Shown here: in pieces, positions 1 through 8,742 of the stretch | How positions within the stretch are numbered: the first letter of the stretch is position 1 | Layout: the number at the start of each line of letters is the position of its first letter | Origin: Nakamurella lactea DSM 19367 | GTDB taxonomy: Bacteria; Actinomycetota; Actinomycetes; Mycobacteriales; Nakamurellaceae | DNA length: 64,000 nucleotides | NCBI RefSeq assembly: GCF_000426645.1 | Contig: NZ_AUFT01000006.1 | Location: 372,001-436,000 of the forward strand | Reading direction: 5' to 3' | The notes under the pieces: model-generated | The model's input: only the letters and a program-made list of their open reading frames with translations | Told to the model about the DNA's origin: nothing | Databases searched by the model: none | Translations under genes and position numbers: made by a program

Positions 1-48
1 CTGAATGACTGAATTCACGGCGGACGGGGCCGGATCCAGACCGGACCG

Positions 49-84
49 CCAAGACACGACCACCAAGACACGACCACCAAGACA
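49..84. repeat. 14-bp direct repeat before the ABC importer operon
   Basis: The unit ccaagacacgacca occurs twice in tandem (49-62, 63-76), followed by a partial third copy (77-84) that runs into the AAAGGAG ribosome-binding site of the lipoprotein gene. It lies in the 5' leader or promoter of the operon. It may be a slipped duplication or a regulator site; nothing in the sequence decides between these. Confidence 0.6.
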
Positions 85-96
85 AAGGAGTCAGGA

Positions 97-1320
97 ATGT
101 CGAGACCATCACGCCTGCCCGTGGCACTCGTCGCCGGCGCGAGCGCGTTCGCCCTGCTGGTCAGCGCCTGCGGAGCACCGTCATCCGGGGCAGACCAGGC
201 CACCGGGAGCGTCAACGCGACCGAAGTGCCGGACAAGCCGAGCGCACCGGTCACGCTGAACATCCTGGACATCGCCGGCAACCTGCAGCTGACCAAGGGG
301 ATGATCGAGAACTTCAAGGCAGCCAACCCGGACATCGTCAAGGAGGTCACCTACACCACCGGCCAGGCGCCGGCGATGACCGGCAAGCTCAAGGCCGAAC
401 AGCAGGGCGGCGCGGTCACCACCAGCCTGGTACTCAGCGGCACCGACGGTTTGGCTGCCGGCGTCGAGAACGACCTGCTAACCGAGCTCACCCCCGCCTT
501 CGACAGCCGTTTCCCGGGGCTGATGGACAACTACCTCGAGCCGGCGGCCAACATGCAGAAACTGGCTGCCGGGCACGGCATCGAAGTCGTCTACTACCCG
601 TCCGGCCCACTGCTGGAATACAACCCGGACAAGGTGTCGGCGCCGCCGAAGACGCCCGCGGCGCTGCTCGAGTACGCCAAGGCGAACCCTGGGAAGGTCC
701 AGTACGCCAACCCGGCCAACTCCGGTCCCGGCCGGACCTTCCTGATGGGCCTGCCGTATCTGCTCGGTGACACCGATCCGAAAGATCCGGACAAGGGCTG
801 GGACAAGACCTGGGCATTCCTGCAGGAGCTCGGCAAGTACACCGCGAACTACCCGTCCGGAACCACCGAGACGATGAAGAACCTGGCATCCGGCGCGGTC
901 GACATCGTGGCGTCGACCACCGGCTGGGACATCAATCCGCGGGTGCTCGGTACCGTTCCGAACACCGTGAAGGTCAGCGCTTTCGACAACATGCACTGGG
1001 TCAGTGATGCGCAGTACGCGCTGATCCCGAAGGGCGTGTCGAACGACGTCCTGGCCGCCGACCTCGCGCTGATCGCCTGGATGCTCAAGCCGGACCAGCA
1101 GGCGATCGCCTACGACAAGGGCTACTTCTACCCCGGCCCGGCCGTCAAGGACGTGACGATCGAGATGGCACCGCAGGAGAGCCAGGATGTGCTCAAGGAG
1201 TTCGGCCGCGCCGAATACGCGGACTGGATCAAGAACTTCCCGGTGGAAACGTCGCTGCCCGCCAAGCAACAGGTCGCGGCCTTCGACAAATGGAACCGAC
1301 TCGTCGGCAGCCAGAAGTAG
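97..1320 (+). CDS. ABC transporter substrate-binding lipoprotein
   Basis: 407-residue extracellular solute-binding protein that should capture the substrate outside the membrane and deliver it to the permeases encoded just downstream. The N-terminus has a short basic stretch, a hydrophobic core and a lipobox LVSAC with the lipidated Cys at residue 25, followed by a Gly/Ser/Ala-rich linker. The rest resembles the type-1 periplasmic binding proteins paired with PotABC-type importers. The start is set by AAAGGAG six bases upstream. The next gene begins 28 bp after the stop, so the four genes are probably one operon. The substrate is not evident from sequence; spermidine/putrescine, phosphonate or iron-type ligands are all known for this class. 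Confidence 0.88.
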   Translation: MSRPSRLPVALVAGASAFALLVSACGAPSSGADQATGSVNATEVPDKPSAPVTLNILDIAGNLQLTKGMIENFKAANPDIVKEVTYTTGQAPAMTGKLKAEQQGGAVTTSLVLSGTDGLAAGVENDLLTELTPAFDSRFPGLMDNYLEPAANMQKLAAGHGIEVVYYPSGPLLEYNPDKVSAPPKTPAALLEYAKANPGKVQYANPANSGPGRTFLMGLPYLLGDTDPKDPDKGWDKTWAFLQELGKYTANYPSGTTETMKNLASGAVDIVASTTGWDINPRVLGTVPNTVKVSAFDNMHWVSDAQYALIPKGVSNDVLAADLALIAWMLKPDQQAIAYDKGYFYPGPAVKDVTIEMAPQESQDVLKEFGRAEYADWIKNFPVETSLPAKQQVAAFDKWNRLVGSQK

Positions 1321-1348
1321 CACAGAATCGCTGGAAGGACACGAAGCC

Positions 1349-2491
1349 ATGACGGACAACCACTTCCGCGAACTCAGACTCGACGGCGTCAGCCGCGCCT
1401 ACGGTTCGCAGAATGCCCTGAACGACCTGAACCTGACCATCTCGGGACAGGAGTTCATCGCACTGCTCGGTCCGAGTGGCTGCGGCAAGTCCACCGCGCT
1501 GAACTGCATCGCCGGGCTGCTGCCACTCACCGGAGGATCGATCTACCTGGACGACAGGCGGATCGACACCCTCCCACCCGAACAGCGTGGGTTCGGCATG
1601 GTCTTCCAGAACTACGCGCTCTTCCCGCACATGTCGGTCCGCAAGAACATCGGCTTCGGGCTGAAGATGCACAAGGTACCGAAGGCCGAGGCCGCCAAGC
1701 GGGTGGATGAGGCCGTGGCACTGGTGCAGTTGCAGGAGCATCAGCACAAGGCGCCGGGTCAGCTGTCCGGAGGGCAGCAGCAGCGAGTGGCGATCGCTCG
1801 CGCTGTTGCCCTCCACCCGCCGCTGGTGCTGATGGACGAACCGTTGTCGAACCTGGACGCGCAGCTCCGGCTCGAGATGCGGATGGAAATCCGTCGGCTG
1901 CACCAGAACCTGGGTCTGACGACGGTCTATGTCACCCACGACCAGGAAGAGGCGCTGTCGATGGCCGATCGGCTGGTCGTGCTGCGGCTGGGCGTGATGC
2001 AGCAGTTCGGCACACCGGAGGAGGTGTACGACCACCCGGCCAACGCATATGTGGCCGGCTTCATGGGATATCGCAACCTGCTGGAGCTGGACATCGTCAC
2101 GGCCGATGCCGAGAAGGTGTCCGCCCGCGGCAAGCACATCGCCCTGGTCGGCGCCAATCGCGAGTCGGTGACCACCGGCCGGGCGATCGCGGCCATCCGG
2201 CCCGAGGACTTCACCATCGGTGCGACAGACGGCAATCGGATCGAGGTCACGGTCGATATCGCCGAGTACCACGGCCGCGAGCTGTCGGTGCAGGCCTCGA
2301 CCGCCGACGGCCTGTCGATCTACTTCCGCACCTCCGAGCGGGTGGCGCCGGGCGACCATGTGGTGCTCGGGGTGCCGGCCCATCGGGTATTGGTCTTCCG
2401 CAGCGACAACAGCATCGACGCCGACGTGCAGCAGACGACCGAGGACGCGCCGGCCGGGGTCGGTGCCGGCGGACCGGGGACCGGCCGGTGA
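1349..2491 (+). CDS. ABC importer ATP-binding protein (PotA-like)
   Basis: 380-residue ATPase that powers the importer. Walker A GPSGCGKS is at residues 41-48, the Q-loop at FQNYALFPHM near 86, the signature LSGGQ at 139-143 and Walker B LVLMDE at 159-164. A C-terminal TOBE-type domain (about 280-370, with the typical RPEDF segment near its start) identifies it as the polyamine/opine/phosphonate class rather than an exporter. The frame is open 54 codons further upstream, but that part lies inside the lipoprotein gene; the ATG at 1349 follows GGAAGGAC and gives the canonical N-terminus. Its TGA overlaps the GTG of the first permease (GTGA), suggesting translational coupling. Confidence 0.92.
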   Translation: MTDNHFRELRLDGVSRAYGSQNALNDLNLTISGQEFIALLGPSGCGKSTALNCIAGLLPLTGGSIYLDDRRIDTLPPEQRGFGMVFQNYALFPHMSVRKNIGFGLKMHKVPKAEAAKRVDEAVALVQLQEHQHKAPGQLSGGQQQRVAIARAVALHPPLVLMDEPLSNLDAQLRLEMRMEIRRLHQNLGLTTVYVTHDQEEALSMADRLVVLRLGVMQQFGTPEEVYDHPANAYVAGFMGYRNLLELDIVTADAEKVSARGKHIALVGANRESVTTGRAIAAIRPEDFTIGATDGNRIEVTVDIAEYHGRELSVQASTADGLSIYFRTSERVAPGDHVVLGVPAHRVLVFRSDNSIDADVQQTTEDAPAGVGAGGPGTGR

Positions 2492-3405
2492 GCACCGCGA
2501 CGGCGCCGGCGGTCCGGCCGCCGAGCAACCAGTCGTCCTTGCGGCACCGGCTCGCCGAGCGCGGCGTCGACCGCACCCTGTGGCTGCTGCTGCCGGCGGT
2601 CGCGTTCATCGTGCTGTTGTTCATGTACCCGTTCCTGTACGGCCTCGGACTGTCCTTCCAGCCCTCGCACGGCGGTGGCATCTTCGGCAACTACGCCGCC
2701 TTCTTCAGCGACCCGTATCTGCGCAACACCATCTGGAAGACCCTGGGCCTCGGCCTACCGGCCGCCCTCTTCAACGTGATCGCGTCGATCCCGATCGCCT
2801 ATCTGATGCGCGGAAAGGTCCGCGGAAAGCGGCTGCTGACCACACTTCTGGTCGTCCCGATCACGCTGGGAACGGTGCTCACCGCGCAAGGCCTGATCAT
2901 GTACGCCGGCCCCACCGGCTGGCTGAACACGGTCCTGCTCGACCTGGGCATCATCGACGAGCCGCTCACCCTGATCCACAACTGGATCGGCGTCTTTCTG
3001 AGCCTGATCATCACCGGGTTCCCGTTCGCCTTCCTGCTCACCCTTTCCTACATCTCCGGCATCGACCCGGCACTGGACAAGGCGGCCGCCACCCTCGGAG
3101 CCGGTCCCATGCAGCGGTTCCGGACCATCACCATGCCGCTGCTCGCTCCCGGGTTGGTGATCACCTTCACGCTGTCGTTCGTGCTGGCGTTCTCCGTCTT
3201 CCCGTCCGCCCAGCTGGTCGGCGATCCGACCGGTTCCACCCGGGTGATGTCGATCGCGGCCTACGACGCGGCGTTCCAGCAATTCGACTTCCCCATGGGT
3301 TCCACCATGGCGATGATCATGGCCGTGGTGATGTTGGTGGTCATCGGACTGGTCATGCTGTGGCGGACCACCCTGTACCGCGGTGCCACCGGAGGTAAAG
3401 GCTGA
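2488..3405 (+). CDS. ABC importer permease, PotB-like
   Basis: 305-residue inner-membrane permease with about six predicted helices. The first helix is at residues 32-52, and the EAA cytoplasmic loop that docks on the ATPase is visible at about 199-222 (AATLGAG ... PLLAPG). The GTG start overlaps the stop of the ATPase gene by four bases. This is the usual second component of PotABCD-like systems, and together with the next gene it should form a heterodimeric channel. The last codons contain a GGAGG that serves as ribosome-binding site for the following gene. Confidence 0.9.
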   Translation: MSTATAPAVRPPSNQSSLRHRLAERGVDRTLWLLLPAVAFIVLLFMYPFLYGLGLSFQPSHGGGIFGNYAAFFSDPYLRNTIWKTLGLGLPAALFNVIASIPIAYLMRGKVRGKRLLTTLLVVPITLGTVLTAQGLIMYAGPTGWLNTVLLDLGIIDEPLTLIHNWIGVFLSLIITGFPFAFLLTLSYISGIDPALDKAAATLGAGPMQRFRTITMPLLAPGLVITFTLSFVLAFSVFPSAQLVGDPTGSTRVMSIAAYDAAFQQFDFPMGSTMAMIMAVVMLVVIGLVMLWRTTLYRGATGGKG

Positions 3406-4298
3406 TGTCCACCCCCACCCGAGAACTCCCGTCCGCAGCGTCGGACGCGGCAAAGGCAGGCCCACGACCGCGCCGCAGGGTCCGGATCTGGGCCGTCGTG
3501 GTCTGGTTCCTGCTCGCCTTCTTCTTCGTCAATCTGATCGCATTGGTCGCCTCCGTGGTGGTCGATTCCTTCGGCAAGACCTGGTTCGGCGGCTGGCTGC
3601 CTTCCGGCTTCACCACCAGGTGGTACTCGCAGGCCTGGACCGAGTTCGGGCTCAGTCATGTACTGATCGTCACCGCCGAGGTCGCCATCATCGTGGTCGT
3701 GCTGTCGGTGCTGATCGGCGTCCCCGCGTCATACGTGTTGGCCCGCAGGACGTTCCCCGGCAAGAAGTTCCTGCTGCTGCTATTCGTGCTACCGATCCTG
3801 GTGCCGCCGATCACCTACGGCATTCCGCTGGCCACTGTGCTCTACAAGGTGAACCTGGCCGGATCGCTGACCGGGGTGATCCTGGCAAACCTGGTGCCGT
3901 CGGTACCGTTCGTGATCCTGACGATGACACCGTTCATCGAGCAGATCGACCCGAAGATCGAGGCCGCCGCGCGGATGTGTGGGGCCAAGACCTCGGCAGT
4001 CTTCACCCGGATCCTCGGCCCGCTACTGATCCCCGGCATGCTGGCGGCCAGCATCCTGGTGTTGGTCCGCACCGTCGGCATGTTCGAACTCACCTTCCTG
4101 ACCGCCGGACCGGACAGCACCACATTGGTTGTCGCGCTGTACAACTCGGTGTTCGGTGCCGGGATCAGGGCCAACCAGTCCGTCGACGCGATGGCGACCA
4201 TCTACACCGGTTCGATGCTGGTGCTGCTGGTCATCGCGCTCCGGTTCGTCAACCCGACGCAACTGGTCGCCAGGGGCGGGGACACCGGCAAGGAGTAG
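3405..4298 (+). CDS. ABC importer permease, PotC-like
   Basis: 297-residue permease. After a basic Pro/Ala-rich N-terminus it has six hydrophobic segments and an EAA loop near residues 185-209 (AARMCGAK ... LLIPG). The start overlaps the previous stop by one base (TGATG), with GGAGG about nine bases upstream. It completes a binding protein-ATPase-permease-permease operon. The last 276 bases are covered on the opposite strand by an open frame continuing from the cation-efflux gene, an unusually long convergent overlap; there is no room for a terminator between the two genes. Confidence 0.9.
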   Translation: MSTPTRELPSAASDAAKAGPRPRRRVRIWAVVVWFLLAFFFVNLIALVASVVVDSFGKTWFGGWLPSGFTTRWYSQAWTEFGLSHVLIVTAEVAIIVVVLSVLIGVPASYVLARRTFPGKKFLLLLFVLPILVPPITYGIPLATVLYKVNLAGSLTGVILANLVPSVPFVILTMTPFIEQIDPKIEAAARMCGAKTSAVFTRILGPLLIPGMLAASILVLVRTVGMFELTFLTAGPDSTTLVVALYNSVFGAGIRANQSVDAMATIYTGSMLVLLVIALRFVNPTQLVARGGDTGKE

Positions 4299-5411
4299 GC
4301 CGAGCGGAACGGCCTGTGCCGATGGGCCTTCAGTGCGTGGATAGATGTGGACGTTGACCTCTGCCAGCTTGGCCACCGAGGTCTTGAGGTGGTGTTCGGC
4401 GTCGTCGGCGATGGCCCGGGCACTCGGCAGCGCCAGCTCCGGATCGACGACGATGTCGGCGTCGGCGGTCAGCCGGTGACCGTTCCATCGCATCTGCAGC
4501 CGGCGCACACCGAGCACCCCCGGAATGGTCGCCAGGTGTCGCTCGGTGGCCGTGACGACGTCGGGGTCGACTCCGTCCATGAGCCGGCGGAAGACTTCGA
4601 CGACGGCACCCTTGAGGATGACCAGGATCGCGAGGGAGATCAGGATGCCGACGATCGGGTCTGCCAGCGGGAAGCCCAGCAATACGCCGACCGCGCCGAC
4701 CGCGACCGCCAGGGACGTGAAGCCGTCGGTGCGGGCGTGCAGGCCATCCGCGACCAGCGCAGCGGAGCCGATCTGCCGGCCGACCCGGATCCGATAGATC
4801 GCCACCAGTTCGTTACCGGCGAACCCGATCAGCCCGGCCGCGAAGACGACCCAGACATGGCCGATCGGCTGCTGATCGATCAGTCGCCGGATCGACTCGT
4901 ATCCGGCCAGCACAGCCGACAGCGCGATCATCGCGACGATGAACAGCCCGGCCAGATCCTCGGCCCGGCCGTAACCGTAGGTGTACCGGCGGGTCGGCTT
5001 CCGGCGCGCCAGCGCAAAGGCGATCCACAGCGGTACTGCCGTCAGCGCGTCGGAGAAGTTATGGATCGTATCGGCCAGCAGTGCGACCGAGCCGGTGAAG
5101 ATCACGATCAGCAACTGGGCGATCGCGGTGAGCAGCAGGACCAGCAGGCTGATCTTCAGGGCGCGGATGCCGGCGGCATTCGATTCCAGCGCATCGTCGA
5201 TGGAATCGGCGGCATCGTGGCTGTGCGGCTTGAACACCGATACGAAGAACCCCTTGACCCCGGTCGGGTGCGAATGCCCATGGGCGTGATCGTGGGTATG
5301 CCCATGGTCGTGATCGTGGCCGTGGTCGTGGGTATGGCCGTGGTCATGCCGGTGGTGATGATCGTCGTGGTCGGCGTGACCATCCCCCACGTAGGACTGC
5401 GTGGGTGTCAC
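4023..5411 (-). CDS. Cation diffusion facilitator (metal efflux) with run-on C-terminus
   Basis: CDF-family metal/proton antiporter, probably exporting Zn(II), Co(II) or a similar ion. The N-terminus has a long His/Asp-rich metal-binding stretch (about residues 10-50), then six membrane segments with the HNFSDALT motif (family metal site) after an ADT segment, then the cytoplasmic domain ending near VNVHIYP. The family normally stops about there, but this frame stays open for some 100 more residues of low-complexity sequence antisense to the permease gene. A TGA in the neighbouring frame lies at 4330-4332, immediately after the expected end, so a one-base frameshift (real or sequencing) would restore a normal C-terminus. 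The start overlaps the ArsR gene stop by four bases. Confidence 0.85.
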   Translation of the reverse strand: MTPTQSYVGDGHADHDDHHHRHDHGHTHDHGHDHDHGHTHDHAHGHSHPTGVKGFFVSVFKPHSHDAADSIDDALESNAAGIRALKISLLVLLLTAIAQLLIVIFTGSVALLADTIHNFSDALTAVPLWIAFALARRKPTRRYTYGYGRAEDLAGLFIVAMIALSAVLAGYESIRRLIDQQPIGHVWVVFAAGLIGFAGNELVAIYRIRVGRQIGSAALVADGLHARTDGFTSLAVAVGAVGVLLGFPLADPIVGILISLAILVILKGAVVEVFRRLMDGVDPDVVTATERHLATIPGVLGVRRLQMRWNGHRLTADADIVVDPELALPSARAIADDAEHHLKTSVAKLAEVNVHIYPRTEGPSAQAVPLGLLLAGVPAPGDQLRRVDEPERDDQQHQHRTGVDGRHRVDGLVGPDPGTEHRVVQRDNQCGAVRSGGQEGEFEHADGADQHQDAGRQHAGDQ

Positions 5412-5770
5412 CCGGTGACCTCGTCTTGCTGGTGGTGTCGGGGAGTGCCGTCCACGGAGTGTTCGGCCTGGAAGATCGCGTCGGACACCAGTTGGCTGGC
5501 GTGCTCGTTCGCCAGCCGATAGAACACCCGCGTCCCCTCCTGCCGGGTGGTGACGAACCGCGCCAGCCGGAGTTTCGCCAGATGCTGTGACACCGCGGCC
5601 GGCGACTTGTCGACGAGCTCGGCCAGTCGACTCACCGACAACTCGGCATCCCGCAACGCCAGAATCAGCCGCACCCGAGTGGCATCGGCGAGCATCCCGA
5701 ACACCTCGACGGCCAGCTCAACGTACTGACCGTCCGGCTCCTGCCCACAAGCTCGCATATCTGCATCCAT
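5408..5770 (-). CDS. ArsR/SmtB-family metal-sensing repressor
   Basis: 120-residue winged-helix repressor that should release DNA when it binds metal and so induce the overlapping CDF exporter. The recognition helix region KSPAAVSQHLAKLRLA lies at about residues 54-69. The C-terminal helix (NEHASQLVSDAIFQAEH) aligns with the CzrA alpha-5 sensor site, but only two of its usual ligand positions are plain histidines; the positions equal to Asp84 and His97 read Asn and Gln, so metal specificity may differ. A His-His near the C-terminus could contribute. A second ATG at codon 5 (5756-5758) would place the palindrome at 5759-5778 just outside the gene and may be the true start. Confidence 0.85.
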   Translation of the reverse strand: MDADMRACGQEPDGQYVELAVEVFGMLADATRVRLILALRDAELSVSRLAELVDKSPAAVSQHLAKLRLARFVTTRQEGTRVFYRLANEHASQLVSDAIFQAEHSVDGTPRHHQQDEVTG

Positions 5771-5778
5771 GCGCAGAT
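5759..5778 (-). promoter_or_regulatory. Candidate ArsR operator
   Basis: Inverted repeat ATCTGC-8 nt-GCAGAT spans the start-codon region of the ArsR gene. Position and size fit an autoregulatory SmtB/ArsR operator. If translation begins at the second ATG (5758) the element abuts the start, as in a leaderless repressor gene. Confidence 0.45.
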
Positions 5779-5924
5779 TATTGCACGGACCGGTCGGTCG
5801 AGGTCAGCCCTGACCGACCGAGTGCCACACACCGATCCGCACCGTGCCACCGTCGACGACGTCGATCAGCAGGGTCCTAACCCCGACGACCGGTATCAGG
5901 GCACCTGCTCGCCAGCACGCCCTC

Positions 5925-5956
5925 CGGCGCCGCGGGAGGTGACTCCCACGGCGCCG
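5925..5956 (-). terminator. Hairpin terminator after the GH3 gene
   Basis: GC-rich stem of 13-14 bp with one mismatch and loop GTGA (arms 5925-5938 and 5943-5956), beginning about 29 bp after the GH3 stop in its direction of transcription. There is no T-run, which is common for actinobacterial terminators. The remaining 5779-5924 holds no convincing gene. Confidence 0.6.
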
Positions 5957-5984
5957 AAGCTGGCGGACCTTGTTGCCGGCCGGG

Positions 5985-8099
5985 TCAGCGACCGCTGTGC
6001 TTGCCGTAGCTCAGCCCGAATCCGGCAAGGTATGCCTGGCCGCTCGCCGACCGGTACGGGTAGTCGCGTCCCTCTGCATAGCCCGGCACGTCGGGTGCGT
6101 TGTGCTCGACCACGGAGACCGATGCCGGCACGGTGACGGGCAACTTGCCGGTCGGGTTGTAGCGACCACGAATCACGTCCAGCACCGCGGTCGACTGGGT
6201 GTCGAAGGTCCCGACCACCGCGGCCGCGCCGCGCTCGACCGACGAGATGACGTACGGATTGGTGAGATTGATCGCCAACACGGTCGGTACCTGCGCCTCG
6301 ATCTGACGCACGCGGGCGGCGTTGACGCCGACGGTCGGGTCGGCGAGGTCGATCGAGACGTCGGTCTGGTTGCCGGCGCTGTCGGTCTCGATGTGCGGCG
6401 AGGGCTGCAGCCAGACGAACGCGTCGGTTGCCTTGGCGGGCGAATCGACCAGCGTGATGGACGGATCCTCAGCGGTGATCGTCTCGCGCAGCTTCGCCGT
6501 GCGCAACTCCGCGTCCTTCGGCGACTGCACCTCTACGTAGAGCTTGATCTGCCCGTGCTTGCTCGCCACCAGCGGCAGTTCGCGCTGGTCGTTGCGCATC
6601 AGCACCACGGACTCGCGGTGCGCCTGGTCGGCAAGCTTCTGTGAACGGACCGAGTCGGCCACCCGTTGGGCGTTATCCGGGTCGACGTAGGGGTTATCGA
6701 ACAGCCCGAGGGAGAAGATCTCGGTGAGCAGCCGGGTGTTGGCCTGGTCGATGCGGCTCATCGGGATCAGGCCCTGCTCTACCGCCTGCACCAGCCGGTC
6801 CGGTCCACCCATGATCGAGATGACGTCCGAGCCCGCGTTGATGGCCTCGGCGACCCGCTGCACCGGCGTCAGATCCTGTACGCCCCAATCGGTGTTGTCG
6901 ATGATCCCGGAGTCGGTGTTCACGTAGCCCTTGAAGCCGAGCTTGCCGCGCAGCACTTCGTTGATCAGCTGCGAGTTGTACGCGGCGCCCTGTTCCTCGG
7001 CGAACGGCTTGCCGTCGATCTGCGGGACGGACTGGTCGTTGCACGGCCGCTGGTAGTACGTCATCACCGAGCTCACCCCGGCGTCCACTGCGGCCTTGAA
7101 CTGCGGCACCTGATACTTGAACAGGCTTCCGGCCGTCGGGTAGACCGCGCACTGGCCCCACTGGTAGTGCGAGTCGAGCCCGTTGGGCGCCGAGCCGTTG
7201 CCGGGGAAGTGCTTGATGGTCAGCGACACCGAGTCGGTGCCCAGCTTCTTTCCCTGGAATCCCTTGACCAACGCCGACGCGTAGGACGCCGTCAGCTGCG
7301 GGTTCTCGCCGAACGTTCCACTGTCGCGGGTCCAGCGCGGTTCACCGACCGTGTCGATCTGGTAGCCGTACATCTTCCGCAGACCCGCTGCACGCCATTC
7401 CTTCTGAGCGATCTTGGCGAACTCGCCCACCAGGGCAGGATCGTGCATGGCCGCCAGCCCCTCCGTCCCGGGCCAGGAAGAGAACTGGCCCGAGGCCTCC
7501 GACAGGCCGTAACCGGCCGGGCTGAGGTGGTTCCGCGGATTGGATGTCGGCACGGCCGGAATCCCCAGCGGGGTCGACTCCGCTACCTGCTGGATCGCGT
7601 TCGTCCAGACCGCAAGGTCGTGGGCGGTCGGGTTGTCCCGAGAGATCAGGTACCGCATGTGATTGGTCTTCACCATGGTGCTGACGGCCATGGTTCCCTG
7701 TGGGAACGGCTGGAGAATGATGCCGTCCGTCTCGCAGAGCACACCGTTGTCCGGACCTGCTGGGCAGGACGCCGAATCGCCGGTGAAGGCCGAGTCCGCG
7801 ACCATCAGTCCGGCCTTGTCTGCCAGCGACATCCGTGGCAACAGGTCGGCGATCCGCTGTGCGACCGGTCGCCGCCAGTCTTCGTAGCCGTCGAGCCGAC
7901 CGTTGCCGTTGGCGTCCCGGAATCGCAGATGATCGACAGTGAGTACGTCCTTGACCTTGGTGGAGACGGCCGGCTGATCGTGCCGTCCGGAGGGCGCGGC
8001 GCCGGCCGGGGCGCCCGCCGCAGCCGACGCGAGGATCGACGGTGCCGTCACCGCCACCGCCAGGACGAGCAGGCCCGCGGCGCGGGTGGAATGTCTCAT
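5985..8099 (-). CDS. Secreted glycoside hydrolase family 3 (beta-glucosidase/xylosidase-like)
   Basis: 704-residue exported glycosidase that should release monosaccharides from beta-linked oligosaccharides. A signal peptide occupies residues 1-30 (hydrophobic core LLVLAVAVTAPSIL, Ala-rich cleavage region). Residues 62-73 form an EF-hand-like loop DANGNGRLDGYE, seen in some GH3 enzymes. The catalytic barrel carries SLTIKHFPGNG and the nucleophile Asp in VNTDSG (residue 396); a C-terminal alpha/beta sandwich follows. The frame is open 83 codons upstream, but the ATG at 8099 directly precedes the signal peptide and follows AAGGAAA. It is divergent from the GH2 gene. The exact sugar specificity cannot be read. 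Confidence 0.88.
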   Translation of the reverse strand: MRHSTRAAGLLVLAVAVTAPSILASAAAGAPAGAAPSGRHDQPAVSTKVKDVLTVDHLRFRDANGNGRLDGYEDWRRPVAQRIADLLPRMSLADKAGLMVADSAFTGDSASCPAGPDNGVLCETDGIILQPFPQGTMAVSTMVKTNHMRYLISRDNPTAHDLAVWTNAIQQVAESTPLGIPAVPTSNPRNHLSPAGYGLSEASGQFSSWPGTEGLAAMHDPALVGEFAKIAQKEWRAAGLRKMYGYQIDTVGEPRWTRDSGTFGENPQLTASYASALVKGFQGKKLGTDSVSLTIKHFPGNGSAPNGLDSHYQWGQCAVYPTAGSLFKYQVPQFKAAVDAGVSSVMTYYQRPCNDQSVPQIDGKPFAEEQGAAYNSQLINEVLRGKLGFKGYVNTDSGIIDNTDWGVQDLTPVQRVAEAINAGSDVISIMGGPDRLVQAVEQGLIPMSRIDQANTRLLTEIFSLGLFDNPYVDPDNAQRVADSVRSQKLADQAHRESVVLMRNDQRELPLVASKHGQIKLYVEVQSPKDAELRTAKLRETITAEDPSITLVDSPAKATDAFVWLQPSPHIETDSAGNQTDVSIDLADPTVGVNAARVRQIEAQVPTVLAINLTNPYVISSVERGAAAVVGTFDTQSTAVLDVIRGRYNPTGKLPVTVPASVSVVEHNAPDVPGYAEGRDYPYRSASGQAYLAGFGLSYGKHSGR

Positions 8100-8276
8100 G
8101 GATGTTTCCTTCTCGGTGAATGCCCCTGCCGCGCAGCCCCGGGGCTTGGAAGGACGACCGATGCGGGAAACGGGCGGGTCACGCTCAGTGGAGGCATCGT
8201 GATCGTGCTGTACGGCAATGTCGAACTCATCAGTGGGTAGCAGGATTGTGCTGAGGCCGCTGCCGGAGTCACCATC

Positions 8277-8292
8277 GGTTGCCATTTGTTGC
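8277..8292 (-). promoter_or_regulatory. Candidate operator upstream of the GH3 gene
   Basis: On the minus strand this reads GCAACAAATGGCAACC, 178 nt upstream of the GH3 start. The identical 16-mer, in the same orientation relative to its gene, occurs before the divergent GH2 gene. A further half-site GGCAACCA lies at 8313-8320. It is probably bound by a shared regulator, perhaps LacI- or ROK-type; none is encoded in the window. Confidence 0.5.
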
Positions 8293-8726
8293 CTCGCTAT
8301 TCCTGTGCTTTCGGCAACCATTTTTTCGACGCCCTGAATTCCGTTCAACCAGGAAACATCTGAGGCTCAAGGCAGATTCGGGAAATATTCCGGAGCCAAG
8401 ACATGTCACTCGGCGCGACGGGCAATATGCCATTCAGGAGACCCGCCGGACCCGACACCATCTATTGAGGGCCAACTCGTGACTGCCCCGGACACTCGCG
8501 GTTGTCGGGCGAGCGCGTCAGGATGAATCGGGCACTGCATCATTGACGCTGATCCCGTCCCGTGGGCACGATCACCGCAACCAGGTTCCCTTCGCGGGCA
8601 ACGGGAGTGCAGATGGTCAATGACAAGCGGTCCCCCAGACCCTGGCCACTGCCCGGCCCGGCCCGGGGCGCCTGCCCGGCCGCTCCACGAAACATCGCTC
8701 ATCGGCCCACACCAGCCGGAGCGAAT

Positions 8727-8742
8727 GCAACAAATGGCAACC
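8727..8742 (+). promoter_or_regulatory. Candidate operator upstream of the GH2 gene
   Basis: GCAACAAATGGCAACC, exact inverted copy of the element at 8277-8292, 152 nt before the GH2 start. The next bases also agree with one mismatch (AAT against GAT). Similar distance and the same orientation relative to each gene argue for a shared activator or repressor site. Confidence 0.5.

Noticed and set aside
5771-5924. Short minus-strand frame between the GH3 terminator and ArsR (reading ... LLIDVVDGGTVRIGVWHSVGQG)
   Set aside because: It looks protein-like at its end, but there is no start, ribosome-binding site or upstream frame of any length; at most a gene remnant.
6000-6016. tRNA-like GTAGCTCAG string (also near 24047)
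   Set aside because: No cloverleaf can be formed around it: the acceptor stem and the T-loop GTTCGA are missing, and the first lies in the GH3 C-terminus.
6666-8240. Open frame of about 520 codons opposite the GH3 gene
   Set aside because: Antisense to a clear signal-peptide-bearing glycosidase; no ribosome-binding site and no motif.
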